DNA of 64,000 nucleotides from Trichoderma breve (taxonomy: Eukaryota; Ascomycota; Sordariomycetes; Hypocreales; Hypocreaceae): NCBI RefSeq assembly GCF_028502605.1, contig NC_079235.1, forward strand, positions 3,348,001 to 3,412,000. The letters are read 5' to 3'. How positions within the stretch are numbered: the stretch's first letter is position 1; each line of letters opens with the position of its first letter. Both the position numbers and the translations under genes were made by a program. The notes under the pieces are model-generated. The model was not told where the DNA came from. It saw nothing but the letters and a program-made list of their open reading frames with translations, and made no database searches. Shown one piece after another: positions 47,333 to 58,859 of the stretch.

Positions 47333-50300
47333 TTAAAACCTGCACATTCCTCCACGGACATTATCAATCTTGGCTAAATCATCCTTAATCGACCCCAACT
47401 TTCCGATATCATCCTCCTTCATCCCTCTCCTCTCATTAGCAGCCTTTGACCACGCCGAACGGCTCATGCCTGCACCCGCCAGTGTGCTAAACACAGCCAT
47501 AAAAGCATTGCTAGGATCTTGCACAATGCTGTAAGCCAGCAGTCCAGCCTCTCCCGCAGCTTCAGCCATCTCCAAGGCAGAGCGGATAGCAACCATACTG
47601 CTATCAACCGCTTCTCCCACAAAGGGGATGAAGAAGAGAACGGCGCCGATAAAGTTGGCAATCATCTCCTCTCGCTCTTGTTTCTTGATATTATTAGCCT
47701 CCTTGACAACCTTTTCCATGCTCGCCACGGCGAGCGCCATCGTCAAGGCTGGGAGAGAAGCCGCATCGGCCACATCCGCCATGTCGAGTTGAGAGTCCAG
47801 GGAGCCAATGGCCCGTAGTATCCTGAGGTTGGCGAGCAAATCCTGAGATCTGTCAAACGATTGGCCAATCACGTCCTTGGGGTTGAAGACTTTGATGTCG
47901 CTGGCAGCTCGAGGATAGTTCCAGAACCAATCATCGTTTTCTCGCTGACATTGCCTGATATCCTCTTTGGACTGACAGCCCTCTGTGAGTTTTATATCAA
48001 CATCACCAAACTCAATCCAATCTTTCTCAATTCCGTAATCATCATTGATGGCCTTGTAAAAGCCATCCGAGTTATTCAGAGTGTACGTCGTGTTGGGCAC
48101 CTGTGTGTGGAGCCAGTCGACATTATCCGGTCCATCCTTGTAGACTGTGGGACAGGTGATCGCATGGTTGCTAAGAAGACCATCCTTGCAGTCTGGCGAG
48201 TGGTCGCAGACTGAACTGCAAGCTACTACCTCGCAACTGGAACAGCATATGCTATGGCTCGTCTGTTCACACTTGAAAAAATCATCGGCATGGCCGTTGC
48301 CCATGAAGGCGTTGATCTGAGTGGGGACCAGTTCGATAGTGTACTCCTCGTAGATTTTGAATTTATCGTCATAGCCGCTGCTGACAAGATCCTTGTACTT
48401 GGCTAACGCGTCGGTCAAGATTTGGATTTCCACATCGACGATATACTGATCCATGCAGTAGTAGGGAATACTGCCCTTGTTATCTGTAAGCTGGTCCAGG
48501 CTGGTATAATTAGCGTCGCATTTTGCATAATAATTGTCATTAATAACGGCGACAAAGTTGTCATCAGGGCCCTCGTCCTCTCCAGAGTCGCTAGATAAGA
48601 GATACATGTTAGCTTGCTGACGTTTATGCCATCATTGTGGGAAAGGGCAAATACTTACTCCACATACTCTTGCAAGTCGACAGCCCAGTCACTTGTTCCT
48701 GCAAAGTTGTACGAAGCATACAGGGTAGCCCGAGCTGCCTTGGTGGTGTCATTCATATACGCAACCCACTCGGTGTCGTTATAAACGAGAATGTCCGACC
48801 CAGCATCGGTCCACTGCTTGTTCACCTTGCCAAACAAGAGAATATCCCCGATTTCTGCGTTAGAGATGTAGCCACTGGTGTCTGTACAGCGGCCCTTGGC
48901 CGCATTTGATACTCTTGGGGTGCCAGTAAATTGGCACATGGGTCCTGTGCATCCGGCCTTAGCCATCTTGAACGATCGTCCGTAGCTACTGACTCCTACC
49001 ACGACCTTGTTGGACGGTACCCCCGCCTTTGTGATCATAGATAAGGCGTCTTTGGTCTCAGTGATGTTGACATGAGAGCGGAGGCAGTTGCCAGTAGGGC
49101 AACCAGGGGAAGTCCACTTATTGTTATAATCCCACTGGCCGTGTAGATCATAGGTCATGTAGATGATGTAGTCAATCTTGGCTCCTACCTCCTTGATGGG
49201 GAAAGCCTTAAGATACCAATAGGACGCTGGGGCCGCGAGTGACACAGACTTGCTGCTGCCGAGGGCTGTCTTGAGAGCACTCAAAGTATCATAGTAGTCC
49301 TTACCAGCATTAGCATCTCCGGCAGGGATATCTGGAATGTCCGGGGCCTTTGTAAAATAATTAGCACTATTCCGGTCTCAACGTGGGAATTGATAGTGTG
49401 ACTTACGCCAGGATATTCCCAGTCAATATCAACACCATCTAGGTTATGCTGTTTGAGAAAGGCAACAATGTTTTTCTGGAAAGTAGCTCTGTTTGCAGCT
49501 TTAGTGGCCTCGCGTAGAATGTTGTAAGTGCCCGGCTTAGTGCTAAAGTCCCACCCACCAAAGGAGATGATCTTCTTGACGGTGTTAGGCATGGCCTTGA
49601 AGCGGTTAAACTGGTCCTGAGCACCGCTAATGTCAATGCCAAAGGTTGAAGTGACATTGGCAAAGGCAAAATGTATATGCGTGTACTGTGTTGTATCAAT
49701 CTCGTCCACATCCATGTGTAGGCACTTGCGGTTCGAGTTCCACGACTCATAGTAGGCAACTCGCATTGTCTTGGCCGGGGCCGAGCCCTTGATGATGTCT
49801 CTACCGCAGCTGGAAATACCTATGCTTGTTAGAAAAAAGGCGTTGTATGCATGAATTTGTGTGTACTGATCACAACTTACATCCATTTTTGATAGCGCTT
49901 GTGCCTGGTGCACCAGTCGCCGATTTAGAGGCGACACAGAAGTCATCCGTAGTGCCGCACTGCCCCCAAATGTTGCAGCAAACATTCAAAGGGCAGGGAT
50001 TTAGTTTGACCCAGTCGTCACTGGTTCCAGAGGTGGGCTTTTTCGTCCCAGGGACCTGCGGTCCACAGACAGCGTTGGAGACAGATACGGGGAAAGGAGG
50101 CGTTCCTGTGCTGAGGCATATCTGCGCATCTTTGATAAGCACCTTTCCACATCCATTCCAGCCCCATGTCTTCTTATTAAGATCTTCAATCTTGGCCTTA
50201 GTAAGTCCATGGGACGCAGCAATATAATCACAGCCATCCTCTGCTTTGATGGTATATACAAAGCAAGACCCATCTTTGTTGGGCTTGGGGGTAATATCAG

Positions 50301-51624
50301 GCAACTTTCCATGGGTACAGCAAACTGGCTGGCCAGCTTTCATGGTCGAACAAAAGGTCTTGTCACCACTGTGTAGGGTGGTAAAGTCTGCAGCCTTGAG
50401 CCCGCACTTTGTCGCCATGGATGTGCAAGAATCCCCAGCGACAACAGACTTGGTCTTACAAGTGCCGTCAGAGTTGGCGGGAGGAATAGGGTCTGGCAGC
50501 GTGCCAGAAGAGCAGCAGACTACTTGATCAACGACAAGCGTCTTGCAGAAGTTCTTGGCAGGATTGAATTTCTGCAAATCTGCCTGGCTGATTTTGCATC
50601 GCGTGGCAACAGCAGCGCAACCATCGTTAGGTTTGACCGTAGTGGTTTTACAAGTAGCTCTCGCGGCCAGTCTACGCTTTGTCCAGACGTGGGCCGCTTC
50701 TGACAGCGCTGATGAGGGAGATGAAGAAGAGATTGTGCTGTTGGAGCCTTGGACTTGACCAGGAACTCGCAGAGAGACTGTCATATAGTTCTCAAAGTTC
50801 CCAGCCACGCATCTCCCATCTGACCAGGTCCGTACAGTCTCTTGGACTAGATCCAAATCATTGGCGGGAGCTGCAATGATTCCGATTGCGTAGTCAGCTC
50901 CACGGCCATTGTTAGGGCAGAGTTGGACAATCTGGACTTCAGATGAGGTCTTTTTGTCTTCAACATCTTGCAAAAAGCGGCTCAAGATGTCCGCATGGAT
51001 ACCATGCTGGTATACTTCAGCGCCGGCGAAGAGACCAACAACAGCAGATTGAGAGTAACCAAATGTCAAAACATTCTCCGTGCAAGATGGCGCCTTTGTG
51101 CTCAAATAGTTTTGGACTTGGTGTCCCGCAGAGAGAATGTCGTCCAGAGAAGCACTGCTGCCGCTGCCGGTGGCGTCAGCAGGCTCGCCAATAGTGACAG
51201 AAGTCTGGACTATATCATGATTGGGCGTAGAGCAGACTGCGGCAACATCGTCTTTTGACATTGCCGAATTCTCCAGCTCGGAGCTGAAGCTATAGTCTGC
51301 TTTACACCCTCTGATGGCAGTAACCGGTATCTGTTCCCCGTTGATGACAGTCTTCTGAATGTTGAAACTCAACAGCATAGTGTCATTGCAAGCCCCTAGA
51401 CTGGCTGCATCAGGAAACAGGAACCATGAAGAGTTGCCAGAGTCAGCATCAATATCTTGGCAAGACGCGGGACATGGTTGGGGAGACGCTGTGCGATCAT
51501 TTGCTGCACGCCACGCGTCTAAGCCTGGGTCTGAACGAGGCTCATGCTGATAGGCAGCAGTTGGTGCTATCGTTCCTGCTACCAGAAGGAGTGAGGTGAG
51601 GCAAGATGATAGAGAAACCACCAT
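47333..51624 (-). CDS. Subgroup-C GH18 chitinase with LysM and CBM18 modules (zymocin alpha/beta-like)
   Basis: Exons 51624-49881, 49819-49407, 49347-48659 and 48590-47333 give 1367 residues. A signal peptide (about 1-24) is followed by a 300-residue region, three LysM-like modules (about 324-372, 389-437, 454-505), a Cys-rich CBM18 chitin-binding module (about 519-564), and GH18 from about 599. The GH18 motif 'DGVDIDWEYPG' spans 709-719, catalytic E716. The C-terminal 420 residues have many cysteines, then a hydrophobic helical stretch. This is the architecture of subgroup-C chitinases, related to the chitinase subunit of yeast killer toxin complexes. Such enzymes are thought to attack or permeate competitor or self cell walls. 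All introns are 59-68 nt and in frame. It is divergent from a secreted-protein gene. Confidence 0.93.
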
Positions 51625-52529
51625 GATTGAAAGAGAAGGGAGGTCTAACGGGCCTCAGCTGGTAATGAAGGAAGGTGAACCGTACAGAATGAGAGTGCTC
51701 AGAAATAGCTGTGAAAACGACTGGAAGCAGACTGACTGAAAAGAAAAGAAAAGAGTGTGTTGATGAAAGAACGAGAGAAAACTGACAGTGACAGATGAGA
51801 GTGGCCATGAAGAGAGAGAAGGAAGTCGATTTATTCAACGCAGCTTGGTATCTGAAAGACCACCGATAGATTCCGTCGGCCGGCAAAGGCAAAAATCTCT
51901 GCCATTGCGTATAAGCCGATTCATGATGCTCGGTATGTTTGCAAGTACCATCTGGACATGAAGTTACATGAATATACATTTGGCCCCTGTAAGAGCCCTT
52001 CGGACCGGCCACCGGCTCGGCGTTGTTGGCTGCGCACAGTCACAAGCAAAAGGTCTTGTCCCTGGAAATTGCAATTCATGACTCAATCCATGGCGAGATC
52101 CACGATGAGATCCACGATGAGATTCATAAGCCCGATATAAAGATAAAATACTACTAGACGAGGCCGTCAGGGTTACATCGAAGCTTCAATTTAAACATGA
52201 GTTGTTGGTTGTGCGAACATGTCCCCACTGGCGGACCCCTGCATCAGGACCCTTGTCTCCGTGACTCCAGTCCGAAGAGGCTATGTAACTGCTATTACAA
52301 ACAGGTCCATCGTGAAAAGTTCCATGTGAACCGGTGATAGCCTTTTGGTCTGGACTGTTTCGCTATGAAAAAAAGGAATGTATTAATAGTGTCATATTGA
52401 GTGTCCGCTCGTAGATGCTCTGTCTGCTTCTCCTCCATCCGTTTCTCCCGACTTGGGTATCCTCTGTTTATTCATTTCCAACCTTTTCATGTTGGAGAGC
52501 TGTCATTCTTTCACCAAAAGTCGTCCATC
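51625..52529. promoter_or_regulatory. Divergent spacer, chitinase and secreted protein
   Basis: This 905-nt spacer lies between two divergent starts, making shared regulation likely. It holds a short tandem of 'gagatccacgat' (two full copies and a partial one, 52095-52127). No gene is seen. Confidence 0.5.
52095..52127. repeat. 12-nt tandem repeat
   Basis: Two exact adjacent copies of 'gagatccacgat' (52095-52106 and 52107-52118), then 'gagattcat'. They lie in the divergent promoter. Confidence 0.7.
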
Positions 52530-53504
52530 ATGCAAGTCAAAATATTGGCAGGCTTCTTTCTGCTCATCACCAGCGTCTTGGCCGGTGGTTACGGCGGTGC
52601 ACTAGAACGTGTGTGGCTATTTTACGCCTATCAAATCGACGGGCTGAACGATAAAAGCATCCAAACTCTTGGGTATTATTGCGTGAAATACGACCCCGCT
52701 CAGCAGAAATGCCTTAAGAAAGGCAAACATGATCTATGGAAGGCGTGCCGAGGCCAAATTGGGCCAGGCAAACGATGCAGCATGAATGCACTCCTCAACC
52801 AGCTTGGCCGCGTAGGTCCCAATGACCAGCTTGTTGCAGACAGCGCGGGCAAGCCGTTGCCCCAAGATACGACAGATCCTGACCCCCAGAAGACTGCGGA
52901 GAACTTTTATAAACATCAACAGGATCCAGCATTTAAATACCCTGGGGTCAAGAATTGGGCGCCATATAGGATACTGAAAGATGGTACTGCGGACTACATG
53001 AGTGCCATCGACAAGATTTCAGATGTTGTGGCCAAAACATCAGTAGAGGTTAGGCTCAAAGCCGCAACAGCTGGTAAATCCCTGGACGATGCAACCGAGA
53101 AGCTGTTTTCACGTTTTGAAGAAACCAGCCGCCTGATCAAGACTGCCAGAATAGGCGACCATGGCCGCTACCTCATCGCTGCAGCGGAAAAGTATTTGAA
53201 ACCGCACGGCATCGATGTGAAAATAGAGGTTCTCGATCCACCGGTCAACCCCGTTGACAGTACAAGGAAGTGGGAGACTGTCGATTGGGAAAAGACCATA
53301 GCCGCGGCCGTGGAAGCTGGGAAGGGTACCAGAGAACAGATGGAGAAATTGATGGACGATGCGAAGAAGGATTTCTATGATGCTCCAGTTGATGGTCGTA
53401 CGGAAACTGAGGAAGAACAAGACGCTCGTAAAGAGGCCCGAGAGCACAGAGCGGCCATAACTGCTTTTACGAATATACACAACAAAGCCGCAGGATGTAT
53501 ATAA
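52530..53504 (+). CDS. Secreted protein of unknown function next to the chitinase
   Basis: Single exon, 324 residues. The start at 52530 is chosen because it opens a clear signal peptide ('ILAGFFLLITSVLA', cleavage near residue 18). The mature protein begins Gly-rich, with cysteines in the first 100 residues, and then becomes helical and charged, with Lys/Glu-rich segments, and a Cys two residues from the end. I do not recognise a named family. Its divergent position beside a killer-toxin-type chitinase is notable because such chitinases elsewhere act with a small secreted partner, but there is no sequence evidence here for toxicity. Confidence 0.8.
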   Translation: MQVKILAGFFLLITSVLAGGYGGALERVWLFYAYQIDGLNDKSIQTLGYYCVKYDPAQQKCLKKGKHDLWKACRGQIGPGKRCSMNALLNQLGRVGPNDQLVADSAGKPLPQDTTDPDPQKTAENFYKHQQDPAFKYPGVKNWAPYRILKDGTADYMSAIDKISDVVAKTSVEVRLKAATAGKSLDDATEKLFSRFEETSRLIKTARIGDHGRYLIAAAEKYLKPHGIDVKIEVLDPPVNPVDSTRKWETVDWEKTIAAAVEAGKGTREQMEKLMDDAKKDFYDAPVDGRTETEEEQDARKEAREHRAAITAFTNIHNKAAGCI

Positions 53505-53684
53505 TGAGGATGAGAAAGAAGGCGAGAGATATATTCGGGATGTAGACGGTTGAGAATTTTCAGATTATTGCTATTCAGTCGTGTCAGATGTAAACTTCAT
53601 CGGGTACAAATATCTACAAAGAACATTAAGCTACTAATAAAACCCCCCCCGTTACATGTATTCAATCAGGTGCTATGGCATGTC

Positions 53685-54374
53685 TTAGTCTATCTCTGCG
53701 CAATCTTGAATAAAAGTAATGGCATTGCCAACCACCCACTCCAACTCCTCATCAAAGTTATCCATTTCCCCCACTAGCCCCCCCTTCCGCCACGCCCAGT
53801 CATCCATCATCTCCGACTGGGCCCAAGTCAACATCAATCCCGTATGTATATTAACATATCTAACATTGTCCGGGGGACACGTTCCATAGTGAGCATATCC
53901 CAACATCCCATAGCCTTTTGATAGAGCAAAGTGTAGCTCCCGCAGGGCCGTAAACATCTTGAAATGAGTATCTGGAAATCTGTGAAATGTGTCCTCCCAG
54001 TATTCACGATAACTCCCCGTGGGCACCATAAATCGCAGCCGCTGAATATCGGCCGCATGCGGGAAAAGCCGTCCCATCTTCTCGTCTTGGATGCTGATCA
54101 TGTCCTCGTCAAAGTTGACCCAGATGTACCGAGCCTCGCAGTCACCAGGCAAGGTGGTGAAGAAGGCTTTCCGGTAGGGGGCGAGTTGACGGGACTCTCG
54201 GCAGACATGCATGAGTTCCGCCTGTGGAATCATGGAGGCATAGTCGAAGTACCCAGGTGTGTCTGGCTTGGGAGTTATGCGGATATGGAGGAGACGTGGG
54301 TACACTGCCAAGGCCCAAATTTGGCTGCGAATCTCGAATGGGAGGCGCGGGAAGGGATGAAAGGTAGTGGCCAT
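53685..54374 (-). CDS. 2EXR-domain protein
   Basis: Single exon, 229 residues. The N terminus 'FHPFPRLPFEIRSQIWALAV' is the hallmark of the 2EXR family, abundant in filamentous fungi and of unknown biochemical function. 'LMHVCRESRQLA' follows in the usual place. There is no signal peptide. The downstream body ('YIWVNFDEDMISI') also fits. The 3' end faces the secreted-protein gene, 180 nt away. Confidence 0.93.
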   Translation of the reverse strand: MATTFHPFPRLPFEIRSQIWALAVYPRLLHIRITPKPDTPGYFDYASMIPQAELMHVCRESRQLAPYRKAFFTTLPGDCEARYIWVNFDEDMISIQDEKMGRLFPHAADIQRLRFMVPTGSYREYWEDTFHRFPDTHFKMFTALRELHFALSKGYGMLGYAHYGTCPPDNVRYVNIHTGLMLTWAQSEMMDDWAWRKGGLVGEMDNFDEELEWVVGNAITFIQDCAEID

Positions 54375-55476
54375 TGTGAGTGATTCTGTTGACTCAATGT
54401 GTTGTTTCGTATGTGTGGTCCCGCAAGTGAGCTGACTATCAAATTCTCAATGTCACAGCCAACAGCTGAGGGTGGGTAATAGTAAGAGTTGCCGCGGACT
54501 TTGGTTCGGTCAAGGGAAGCAGTCGGTCCGGCGAAGCTGGCTGTGCTCTGCTCGATAGAAATTATATTCAGAAGAGAGTTGAGTCACATCATTGATCCAC
54601 GGATCCATGGATGCTTTATCCGTAGATGTACGGAGCACGGCAGTGGCGCAAGGGTCCGAGCCTAGACGAGTCGAGCCCGCTTCGTTAACTGCATCCCCAA
54701 AGTCCCTTAAGGACCTGGACCCTGAAGATGCACTAAAGCATTGACATGTTCTGAGCGGAAAGCGGCAGATCGTCTTGGGGACGCTTAGCGCACGTCCCAC
54801 TAAAAGTGTTCAGCTGCCAGTGCTAGCCGCATCTGGGCGCTCGTTCCGCGAATCCAGATCTTCGCAAACTGCCCGAGACGCAGGCCAAGAAATTTCAAGA
54901 TGCTCGACCAACAGCAGTAACTCAAGCTTCCAAAAAAAAAGTACCTAATAGATACCTAATATGAGCGTTGAACTTGACTCCATTAGGTACCTAGCAGGTA
55001 GCGCCCGTAAACGTTTTGGTTAATGCCAGTGGAGCCTCACCGACGGCAAGAAATCTGGGTACATGTAGACAAGGTACAGGTATATGGCCGGTCTCGACAT
55101 GTGAAGCTGTCAAACAGGCCCCAAAGCCAGGGTTGTAAGATGAGAAATAGAGTTGACGAAAAGTTTTTTATTTAGCTTATCCCTCAAAAATGCAACTGTG
55201 TGTTGGGTTGTAAACCTCGGTCATCTTGTCGCGTGACCATCCTAATTCTTCCTTGTTAGCCAAGGAGAGCACATCCTCAATGTTCGTAGAGTCACCATCA
55301 GCCCAGCTTGGTTGTCCTCACCTTTGCCCCCTTCACCTTTTTTTTTTCTTCAACTGCCTCTTCTTCAACGTTCCTTGTTTGCATTCCCAATTCACTCATT
55401 TCTTACAACTGTTAATGCCTACCCGGAAAGCGACACTTGCGTAGAAAAACTACCTAGACTCATACACTCTCTCACA
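54375..55476. other. Spacer between 2EXR and LysM genes
   Basis: This 1.1-kb divergent spacer has repeated 'tacctaa' and 'taggtacc' motifs near 54945-55000 and a T-run at 55338. The last 100 nt are a pyrimidine-rich leader. No gene is seen. Confidence 0.45.
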
Positions 55477-55962
55477 ATGAAACTCACCACCACCCTCCTG
55501 CTCAGTTCCACCATCGCCCTCGCCACAGCAAACACCTCCTCCAGCTTCCAATGGCAAGCACTAACCGACGAGCCCCAATTCAAATATGATCCAAACACAA
55601 TCTCCCCCTGCGTCCTGTGGTACAACAACATCGGCATAGAGTCCTGCGAATACACCCGCTCCGGGTTCGACATTTCTCCCGAGGACTTTCACAAGTGGAA
55701 TCCTTCCGTCGGCTTAGACTGCAAGCCGTGGAACGTCGGGTCCTACTGCATCGTCAGCGAGGGGAAACTGGCTAGTTTTAAGGCTACCGCCTCTAAAGCA
55801 GCATCTACCAGCTCCAAGTCTGCTGCAGAGACTGCTAGCTCCAAGACTGGTCCCATCACCACCAGCTCTAAAACTCCTGCTGTTACGACAACCACTGCTA
55901 CTTCCATCACCACTTCTAAGCAATCTTCAGGGGCAGTAAGAAACCGCGGCGTGTTTATTTAG
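55477..55962 (+). CDS. Small secreted LysM-domain protein
   Basis: Single exon, 161 residues. A signal peptide (about 1-19, 'LLLSSTIALATA') leads into a LysM-type module: 'CVLWYNNIGIESCEYT', 'ISPEDFHKWNPSVG', 'CKPWNVGSYCIV'. The remaining 60 residues are a Ser/Thr/Lys low-complexity tail, probably O-glycosylated. LysM proteins bind chitin or related glycans; in fungi they act as effectors or protect hyphae from chitinases. It lies 3.8 kb from the LysM-containing chitinase, in keeping with the known co-occurrence of such genes. Role in chitin binding is inferred. Confidence 0.9.
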   Translation: MKLTTTLLLSSTIALATANTSSSFQWQALTDEPQFKYDPNTISPCVLWYNNIGIESCEYTRSGFDISPEDFHKWNPSVGLDCKPWNVGSYCIVSEGKLASFKATASKAASTSSKSAAETASSKTGPITTSSKTPAVTTTTATSITTSKQSSGAVRNRGVFI

Positions 55963-56963
55963 ACTTGGAATAAACGGGAGGGCAATTTTGCGTTGGCTTA
56001 GGTGCACATAACTATGTACCTACCTCTGGTGTTAAATTAAATGAATGCTATATTTAAGCTTAAATCTTATATTGATTATGTACTAAAATACCAATATCTC
56101 GTTCAGCCTCCACTACAAACTCATATCAAAGTCACGTTAGCAATGTGTTCATATTCGTCAACCTCTAATTAAATCTGCAGTTTCCAGAATTTCAATGACC
56201 TTAATCACACTTTCACCTCATATTTGAAGATGTGACATCCGTATGTACCTGTAGTTACGACAACGATCGTGCATACGCAGCTCTCCGCCTTGGCAACCTG
56301 CAATCGCGCATCCTTGGCTCGTCCGTCAAGATCTGTGCCAAGGCGCTCCTTTTCCTTGGCGAGTGCTTTGGCCATGAAGAGAATCAAGAAACTGTTCATT
56401 AATGCATTGACTTGTATGACTTGCCACCATTTGCAAATAATTTTACATATGCATAGGCAGTAGATAGCAGATCCCCTGATCTGAACTCCCGCAGCTTTCC
56501 ACTTTAGCGGGCTGAGGTTATCATATCCACCACAATATATGTCAACTGTTTTTTTTTGATGATATATTTACGATAATATGATGCTTTGTAATAATGGTGG
56601 TACATGCTACGTGGGATTTGGAACTATTGGATTCCTGCATCTTTCGGCTAAATGGGAATAATAGGCATTAATGTCTACCTACCTCGTCTTAGATACAGGG
56701 CTACAGAAAACGACATGTACTCCCTACATGCCACATACATATACGCGTATGCGGGATACTACAAGGACTGCCTTGGGATAATGGCGAATCTGCCTTGCTA
56801 TCATCGGATGAGTTCAGCCGCACGAGGGTCTTGAGTCCAAGGGTTAGCGCTCTCGGCGGTAAATATCGCAATTGACACCTCTTGTGCTCTTTCAAACCAC
56901 CGTCAAATACTAAACTCACTGTATCGTGCTCGTAATATTGATAAGCGACAAAATAAGGATACT
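55963..56963. other. Spacer downstream of the LysM gene
   Basis: This 1.0-kb AT-rich spacer has short ORFs without coding character (for example 56205-56399 minus). It presumably ends with the promoter of the next gene. No RNA gene is seen. Confidence 0.4.
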
Positions 56964-58859
56964 ATGGCGGAGGCATCAGCTTCGTCCAATCCCTTTGACG
57001 ATCTCACTGCAGAGTTGAGCGATCTAAACCTTCACCCGCCAGAGCAAGACGCAACCCCGCATATATCAAATAATCGTGAAGACGATGGCCCGCGACCGGC
57101 GGATTCAGTTCGAGAAACTGGAGATACACTAGAAATTGTCCCGAGATGTCCTGGGGGCGTCACAGTCAACTACGCCCTGGACTGGTATTACCTCCCAGAC
57201 GTGTTCGATGACACCGCAGACTATTTGATATGCACCAGATGCCATGCCGATCACATCGAAGGAACTGCCCTTGAATCTCAGTTCAAAATGATACGGTGGC
57301 CGGATGGCGAAGTTGCCGTCTGCGGGTTTCGGTTTCCTCGCATCAAAAATGTTCTCTGGCCCGAAGCTGTTCGGACAAACAGCGTGAAAGCTCTACGTGA
57401 ATACATGACTAGGCGCCTGCAGTTCAAGAAATGCCCTGGTCAGACTATGACTGAGGATACTGAGGGCAGACTCGTCTATGGCATGATGGGCAATGAAATT
57501 GAAGGATTTGCCGCGTGTGAAGCCTGCATTAATGATTATGTTGCTGGGACTAGCTTTCAGTCCAAGTTCGGCAGTTATCCTGAAGGAGTCTCGAAATTCA
57601 GTTGCGATTTGAGCGTCCCCTACATTATGGGTGCTATCGCTCCCATGTCCAAGCACAATAACTGGAACGGCTTCGTAAATACCGCGCGACGACGTTTTCA
57701 ACTTCCAGCCTGCAAAGGCGAGCAGATACGGACTGATGCTGCTGAATGGTATCTATCAACGAACCACACCATTGGGAACTTTCAGGTCTGCGAGACGTGC
57801 TACTGGGACAAGTTGGCACTAACTCCTTTCAAACGAGAGTTCGAACGCCTGGACCACGACTTTAATCCGGAGCTGTGGACCTGTGGACTAGCAGATAGGA
57901 ATCTGTCAACACATATAGCATTAGGAGAAGCCGAGGAAAGGCACGACTTCCAAGTGTTTGTAAAAGCGGCGCGGGTCATCAACCGCCTCCCTCCTTGCAC
58001 AGCAGACGGCATCCTCTACGGAAACTGGTGGACTCTAAAGGGTGGATGCGAAAAGTTCAACATATGCGAGGCATGCTTTGCAGGGTTTATCCAGACGAGG
58101 GACCTGGACCGTTTCTTCCAGCCGTCGGATCGAGACACTTACAGTGCTTACGTGTGTGACTTTTGCCCTTGGACTCCGCGCTTCTCCCAATACATGGTCA
58201 AGTTTGCGGAGATGCTCGACCGGGGAGTCTTTTCTTACTTTTCAGAATTCGTCACGGCTTTTGCGGGAGTGCCTCTTTGTCCCAAGATCAAGGAGTGTAG
58301 CAAAGCGAAGTGGTGGGGATACCCAGAGGCTCAATTCTGTCAGGAATGTTATCTCGACTTCGTAGCTTACACGCCGTTGGCGGATTCGCTACCCTTGAAC
58401 GGAGAGTATATCGAGGGCACGACGCTCTGCCAGATATGGTCGCCACGATTGCGGGAGATGTGGCTAGAAGTGTGTAATTCCGGCGAGCCGGGGTCCAAAG
58501 AGTCAGACGCCGCTCTGAAGCAGTTCAAGGCGTTCTGTCTACAGAGAGTTCAGATATACCTGAAGACGATTTCGCAGATTGACTTGATTCTCACTACGCA
58601 AAATATCAAGCAGCAAACCGCATTCAGCAACGCGATACTCAGCATTCGGTACCAGGGCATGGATGCGATGTCGAGCATTTTCGGCACAGGAGATGGGCGT
58701 AAATACGGGAACAGCAGCCTCGGATGGTTCGACACAAGTTATGGGGCTCAGTCGAAGCAATACTGGAACGATTTCACGACTGACCTCTCGGATTCAAATC
58801 GAACCGAGGACTGGGTGCGCATGGCACAGCTAGAGTCTATTTGGAAGCAGGTGGAATAG
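56964..58859 (+). CDS. Protein with five regularly spaced C...CxxC...C units
   Basis: Single exon, 631 residues, no signal peptide. Five units each contain one Cys, a CxxC pair, and a further Cys: C62/C90-C93/C120, C157/C185-C188/C214, C250/C276-C279/C307, C345/C368-C371/C398 and C439/C459-C462/C489. Unit starts are 93-95 residues apart, and the CxxC-to-last-Cys distance is 26-28. Linkers share a helical 'FV..A' segment and then 'LP.C'-like wording. The CxxC is often followed by a 'T.....F' helix. Four Cys per unit suggest a zinc or metal site in each. The C-terminal 140 residues lack Cys-unit spacing and are helical. I cannot name the family; it could be a DNA-, RNA- or protein-binding repeat protein. 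Confidence 0.85.
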   Translation: MAEASASSNPFDDLTAELSDLNLHPPEQDATPHISNNREDDGPRPADSVRETGDTLEIVPRCPGGVTVNYALDWYYLPDVFDDTADYLICTRCHADHIEGTALESQFKMIRWPDGEVAVCGFRFPRIKNVLWPEAVRTNSVKALREYMTRRLQFKKCPGQTMTEDTEGRLVYGMMGNEIEGFAACEACINDYVAGTSFQSKFGSYPEGVSKFSCDLSVPYIMGAIAPMSKHNNWNGFVNTARRRFQLPACKGEQIRTDAAEWYLSTNHTIGNFQVCETCYWDKLALTPFKREFERLDHDFNPELWTCGLADRNLSTHIALGEAEERHDFQVFVKAARVINRLPPCTADGILYGNWWTLKGGCEKFNICEACFAGFIQTRDLDRFFQPSDRDTYSAYVCDFCPWTPRFSQYMVKFAEMLDRGVFSYFSEFVTAFAGVPLCPKIKECSKAKWWGYPEAQFCQECYLDFVAYTPLADSLPLNGEYIEGTTLCQIWSPRLREMWLEVCNSGEPGSKESDAALKQFKAFCLQRVQIYLKTISQIDLILTTQNIKQQTAFSNAILSIRYQGMDAMSSIFGTGDGRKYGNSSLGWFDTSYGAQSKQYWNDFTTDLSDSNRTEDWVRMAQLESIWKQVE

